Of a DNA stretch of 64,000 nt, positions 62,171 to 64,000 are shown piece by piece. The notes beneath the pieces were generated by a model. That model worked only from the letters and a program-made list of their open reading frames with translations. It ran no database searches and had not been told where the DNA came from. Both the position numbers and the translations under genes were made by a program. How positions within the stretch are numbered: position 1 is the stretch's first letter; the number at the start of each line of letters is the position of its first letter. Location of the stretch: positions 1 through 64,000 of the forward strand of contig OZ244147.1 of the NCBI GenBank assembly GCA_965216105.1. The letters run 5' to 3'. Origin of the DNA: JAALLB01 sp017643495. Lineage in GTDB: Bacteria > Pseudomonadota > Alphaproteobacteria > Rhizobiales > Rhizobiaceae.

Positions 62171-62674
62171 ATGACCGACCTGAAAGAAATGAAATTCAAT
62201 CCTGAAGCCGTGATGTGGGAAGAGCTTTCTGATGTGCGTGCCGTAATGCTTGGCGCAACAGGCGGGGATGGGCACATGCAACCCATGGCACCCAATATTG
62301 ATCCGGAAAGCAAACGCATCTGGTTTTACACCAACCAGAATACGGATCTGGCAAAAGCAGCGGCGAAAGGCATCTCTGCCAATCTTTGTCATATTGGGAA
62401 TGACCGGGATTTCCACGCCTGCCTGACCGGCAATCTCACCACTTCACGTGATCGCGAAATCATCGAAAAATACTGGTCCAAGATCGTCGATGCCTGGTTT
62501 GAAGATGGCAAGGATGACGCTGATCTTGTACTACTTTGCTTCACTCCGGAAAATGCACATCTTTGGGCTTCAACCGATAGCTCACTGCGATTTGGATGGG
62601 AAATTGCCAAGGCCAATGTCACGGATTCCAAACCGGATGTAGGCTATAGCTGCGAAATCAGGATCGCTGCCTGA
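62171..62674 (+). CDS. Pyridoxamine-5'-phosphate-oxidase-like protein (general stress protein 26 type)
   Basis: 167 residues, split-barrel flavin-binding fold: RAVMLGATGGDGHMQPMAPN, RIWFYTNQNTDLAKAA, then CHIGNDRDFHACLTGNL. Similar to FMN/FAD-binding stress proteins of the GsP26 group, not to PdxH. ATG 62171 is fixed by AGGAGG; the frame extends 21 codons further. No good EcfG motif: GGAAC at 62112 is followed by AATT. Confidence 0.88.
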   Translation: MTDLKEMKFNPEAVMWEELSDVRAVMLGATGGDGHMQPMAPNIDPESKRIWFYTNQNTDLAKAAAKGISANLCHIGNDRDFHACLTGNLTTSRDREIIEKYWSKIVDAWFEDGKDDADLVLLCFTPENAHLWASTDSSLRFGWEIAKANVTDSKPDVGYSCEIRIAA

Positions 62675-62680
62675 TTGTCA

Positions 62681-62705
62681 GGAACCTTTTTCATAATCTG
62701 GCGTT
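62681..62705 (+). promoter_or_regulatory. EcfG promoter of the 69-residue gene
   Basis: Exact GGAAC-N16-CGTT (62681-62685, 62702-62705), directly after the PNPOx-like gene. Predicted start near 62712, 21 bp before the next ATG. Confidence 0.85.
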
Positions 62706-62732
62706 GAATTGCACCCAATGTGAGAGGTCATC

Positions 62733-62942
62733 ATGACTCCAGTCGAAATTCAAAAACTTGAAAATGCCGCAAGAAGCAGTTTTGCGCTGTTCGAAGAAGA
62801 ACATGCAGAGAATGTTCCTCAACAGGGCAGCGATCATGCAAGCAGTGATATTCTTGCACTGTTCCTTAATCGCGGTCATACCGGATTTGTCCAGCAAAAT
62901 GCAGGTGTCCCTCCGGTCCCGGAAATTTGCGGTGAAAAATAA
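62733..62942 (+). CDS. 69-residue acidic protein, EcfG-controlled, unknown
   Basis: Begins MTPVEIQKLENAARSSFALF; acidic, helical N-terminal half and a glycine/proline-containing C-terminus ending in CGEK. No family recognised and no membrane segment. GAGAGG lies six bases before the ATG, and the exact EcfG promoter upstream supports a genuine stress gene. Confidence 0.65.
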   Translation: MTPVEIQKLENAARSSFALFEEEHAENVPQQGSDHASSDILALFLNRGHTGFVQQNAGVPPVPEICGEK

Positions 62943-62953
62943 TCCGGATGCCG

Positions 62954-62978
62954 GGAACCGAATCGACGGTCCGGCATT
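62954..62978 (+). promoter_or_regulatory. Variant EcfG promoter (CATT) of the candidate small RNA
   Basis: GGAAC-N16-CATT (62954-62958, 62975-62978). The predicted start, near 62985, falls two bases before the first hairpin of the RNA. Confidence 0.55.
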
Positions 62979-62984
62979 TGGGAG

Positions 62985-63105
62985 TCATCAGGACAGCACC
63001 CCCACCCGCTATAGCTGCCTGATTTGCGCCTGTTTCCCCTGACCGGCGCGCTTACACGGGAGAATGCAGTCACCCCCCTCAGACTGCATTCTCCCGTTAT
63101 ATTTT
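62985..63105 (+). ncRNA. Candidate stress-induced small RNA with three C-rich hairpin loops
   Basis: No ORF lies here. Hairpin I: ATCAGG-(A)-CAGC (62987-62997) pairs with GCTGCCTGAT (63014-63023), one bulge, 16-base loop beginning ACCCCCACCC. Hairpin II: GCGCC (63026-63030) with GGCGC (63045-63049), loop containing TTTCCCCT. Hairpin III: 15 pairs, loop ACCCCCCTCA, followed by TTATATTTT. Together these give an RNA of about 120 bases with its own promoter motif and terminator. Cytosine-rich loops in small RNAs pair with G-rich ribosome sites. Family analogues known to me are Caulobacter GsrN (EcfG/SigT-dependent, C-rich loop) and the alphaproteobacterial cuckoo RNAs; no homology is claimed. Confidence 0.65.
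63057..63105 (+). terminator. Intrinsic terminator of the candidate small RNA
   Basis: Perfect 15-base stem CGGGAGAATGCAGTC / GACTGCATTCTCCCG with a ten-base C-rich loop and a TTATATTTT tail. Confidence 0.85.
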
Positions 63106-63151
63106 CACCAGACGTTTTTTGTAGTATGGTCACGTGCGGAGTGGAGTAAAA

Positions 63152-63964
63152 ATGTTGACAGCAAATGTTTCCGGCCCAGTAAGTGGCTCTTGTTCATCGC
63201 GTTTTCCGACAGTTGGCCGGAAAGTTACAGTTCTTGCCACACTCATGAGCCTGACGGTTTTGGGGGCCTGCTCCACTGCGGGAACGTCCAGTTCCAACCC
63301 GGTCAATACCTCCGAAACACTCGCCACGGCCACAAACAGCGTGGAACTTGATGACAGGCCTACAGATTCGATTACCGACCTTGATGTCATCAATCGCAAA
63401 AAAGACAAGGTAACACGGACCGGTGAAATATATCTGATGAGGGGTCTGGCAAACGTGTTTTCACGAGGCATCGACCAGATGACCCACCAGTTGCGCGCGT
63501 CCGGATATGATGCGTCGAATTTTTCCTATACCGAGTGGCGCGCCATTGCAGAAGACATCGTCAACCGCTCCCGGAATGATAATGTTTCCTACCCAGTGAT
63601 CATTGTGGGGCACTCTCTGGGAGCCAATGAAAGCAGCAAGTTTGCCAATTATGTAGCAACCAGGGGCGTACCGGTTGAGTTGGTTGTCGCATTCGATCCG
63701 GTTGAAACCGGAAAGGTTGGCCCGAATATCAAGAAGGTGGTGAATTATTACCTGCCCAAATCACAGGACAACCGCATTCTGGAAACATCAGGGTTTGAAG
63801 GCAGCCTAGAAAATATAAACGTTACATCCAATCCGGAGATCACCCACGTGAATGTGGACAAGAATCCGGCGTTTCAGCAGGCAGTCATTTCAGACATATC
63901 CCAAATGACCAAGACAATTGAACCCCAGCGCATACGCGCACGGCGTTACACAAGTTCACGCTGA
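63152..63964 (+). CDS. Lipoprotein with alpha/beta-hydrolase (lipase-like) domain
   Basis: 270 residues from ATG 63152 (GGAG upstream); an upstream in-frame start exists. Lipobox VLGAC with Cys40, preceded by a hydrophobic stretch (26-39) behind an unusually long 25-residue N-terminus. Nucleophile elbow GHSLG with Ser155; Asp182 in VAFDPVE and His232 in PEITHVNV complete a plausible triad. A small fold of about 190 residues. Probably a membrane-anchored esterase or lipase of unknown substrate; similar small proteins are frequent in rhizobia. Confidence 0.78.
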   Translation: MLTANVSGPVSGSCSSRFPTVGRKVTVLATLMSLTVLGACSTAGTSSSNPVNTSETLATATNSVELDDRPTDSITDLDVINRKKDKVTRTGEIYLMRGLANVFSRGIDQMTHQLRASGYDASNFSYTEWRAIAEDIVNRSRNDNVSYPVIIVGHSLGANESSKFANYVATRGVPVELVVAFDPVETGKVGPNIKKVVNYYLPKSQDNRILETSGFEGSLENINVTSNPEITHVNVDKNPAFQQAVISDISQMTKTIEPQRIRARRYTSSR

Positions 63965-64000
63965 GTTTGTAGATGTGTTCCCGGCGCGATAATGCAGCCT

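Noticed and set aside
1..64000. Mobile elements, CRISPR arrays, tRNA or rRNA genes, prophage
   Set aside because: No transposase, integrase, regular repeats, cloverleaf or phage structural genes were found; the GH25 protein has a lipoprotein signal and no phage neighbours.

Overview
The window is ordinary chromosomal DNA of an alphaproteobacterium, most likely Hyphomicrobiales (Rhizobiales). Evidence for this is the gene order tsaB-rimI-plsC-miaB-phoH-ybeY-corC, the glnD-murJ-trpS-usp-nfuA block, hrcA-grpE, an Irr-type iron box, and above all the PhyR-NepR-EcfG general stress module, which is confined to Alphaproteobacteria. Base composition looks moderate for this group. I see no tRNA, rRNA, transposase, integrase or CRISPR array.

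Region by region. Bases 1-9.7 kb hold a surface-polysaccharide locus: the 3' end of pseB (pseudaminic acid synthesis) faces a two-gene unit of a giant polyketide/fatty-acid synthase (RkpA-like) and an alpha-oxoamine synthase (RkpG-like), as in the K-antigen genes of Sinorhizobium. Bases 9.9-24.7 kb are minus-strand housekeeping genes: corC, ybeY, phoH, miaB, plsC, rimI, tsaB, nfuA, usp, trpS, murJ, glnD, grpE, hrcA. Bases 24.8-31.5 kb are mostly plus-strand: rph, a VOC protein, rdgB, hemW, rsmI, a YraN protein and gshB, with an LpoA/LppC-like lipoprotein on the other strand. Bases 31.5-45 kb hold ppa, a cytochrome P450, gyrB, a GGDEF-EAL protein, lepA, a GH25 lipoprotein, a CorA/ZntB transporter, an MscS channel and an aldehyde dehydrogenase.

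Bases 45-63 kb are a stress and signalling island. It contains a small membrane protein with a PilZ-like partner, a LuxR solo with a PAS protein, an AI-2E family permease, csbD, a DUF1328 protein, phyR, nepR (only 53 codons), ecfG, a Crp/Fnr-lipid kinase-DUF2254 operon, dps preceded by two tiny membrane-protein genes, a lone receiver protein, YqjD/YqjE-like envelope proteins, PRC-barrel and DUF992 exported proteins, an ABC-type membrane domain without an ATPase, an antiporter, an extensin-like peptidase, CreA, a PNPOx-like stress protein and a lipoprotein hydrolase.

The unifying signal is the EcfG promoter, GGAAC-N16-CGTT. Exact copies with a 16-base spacer lie before csbD, the DUF1328 gene, the Crp/Fnr operon, the dps operon and a 69-residue unknown gene. 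Single-mismatch copies precede nepR-ecfG, the lone receiver, and (as CATT variants) the PRC-barrel, DUF883 and DUF992 genes. The most novel item is at 62.98-63.11 kb. There a CATT-variant EcfG promoter is followed at the expected distance by three successive hairpins, each presenting a cytosine-rich loop, the last being a 15-bp intrinsic terminator. This looks like an unannotated, stress-induced, C-rich-loop small RNA.
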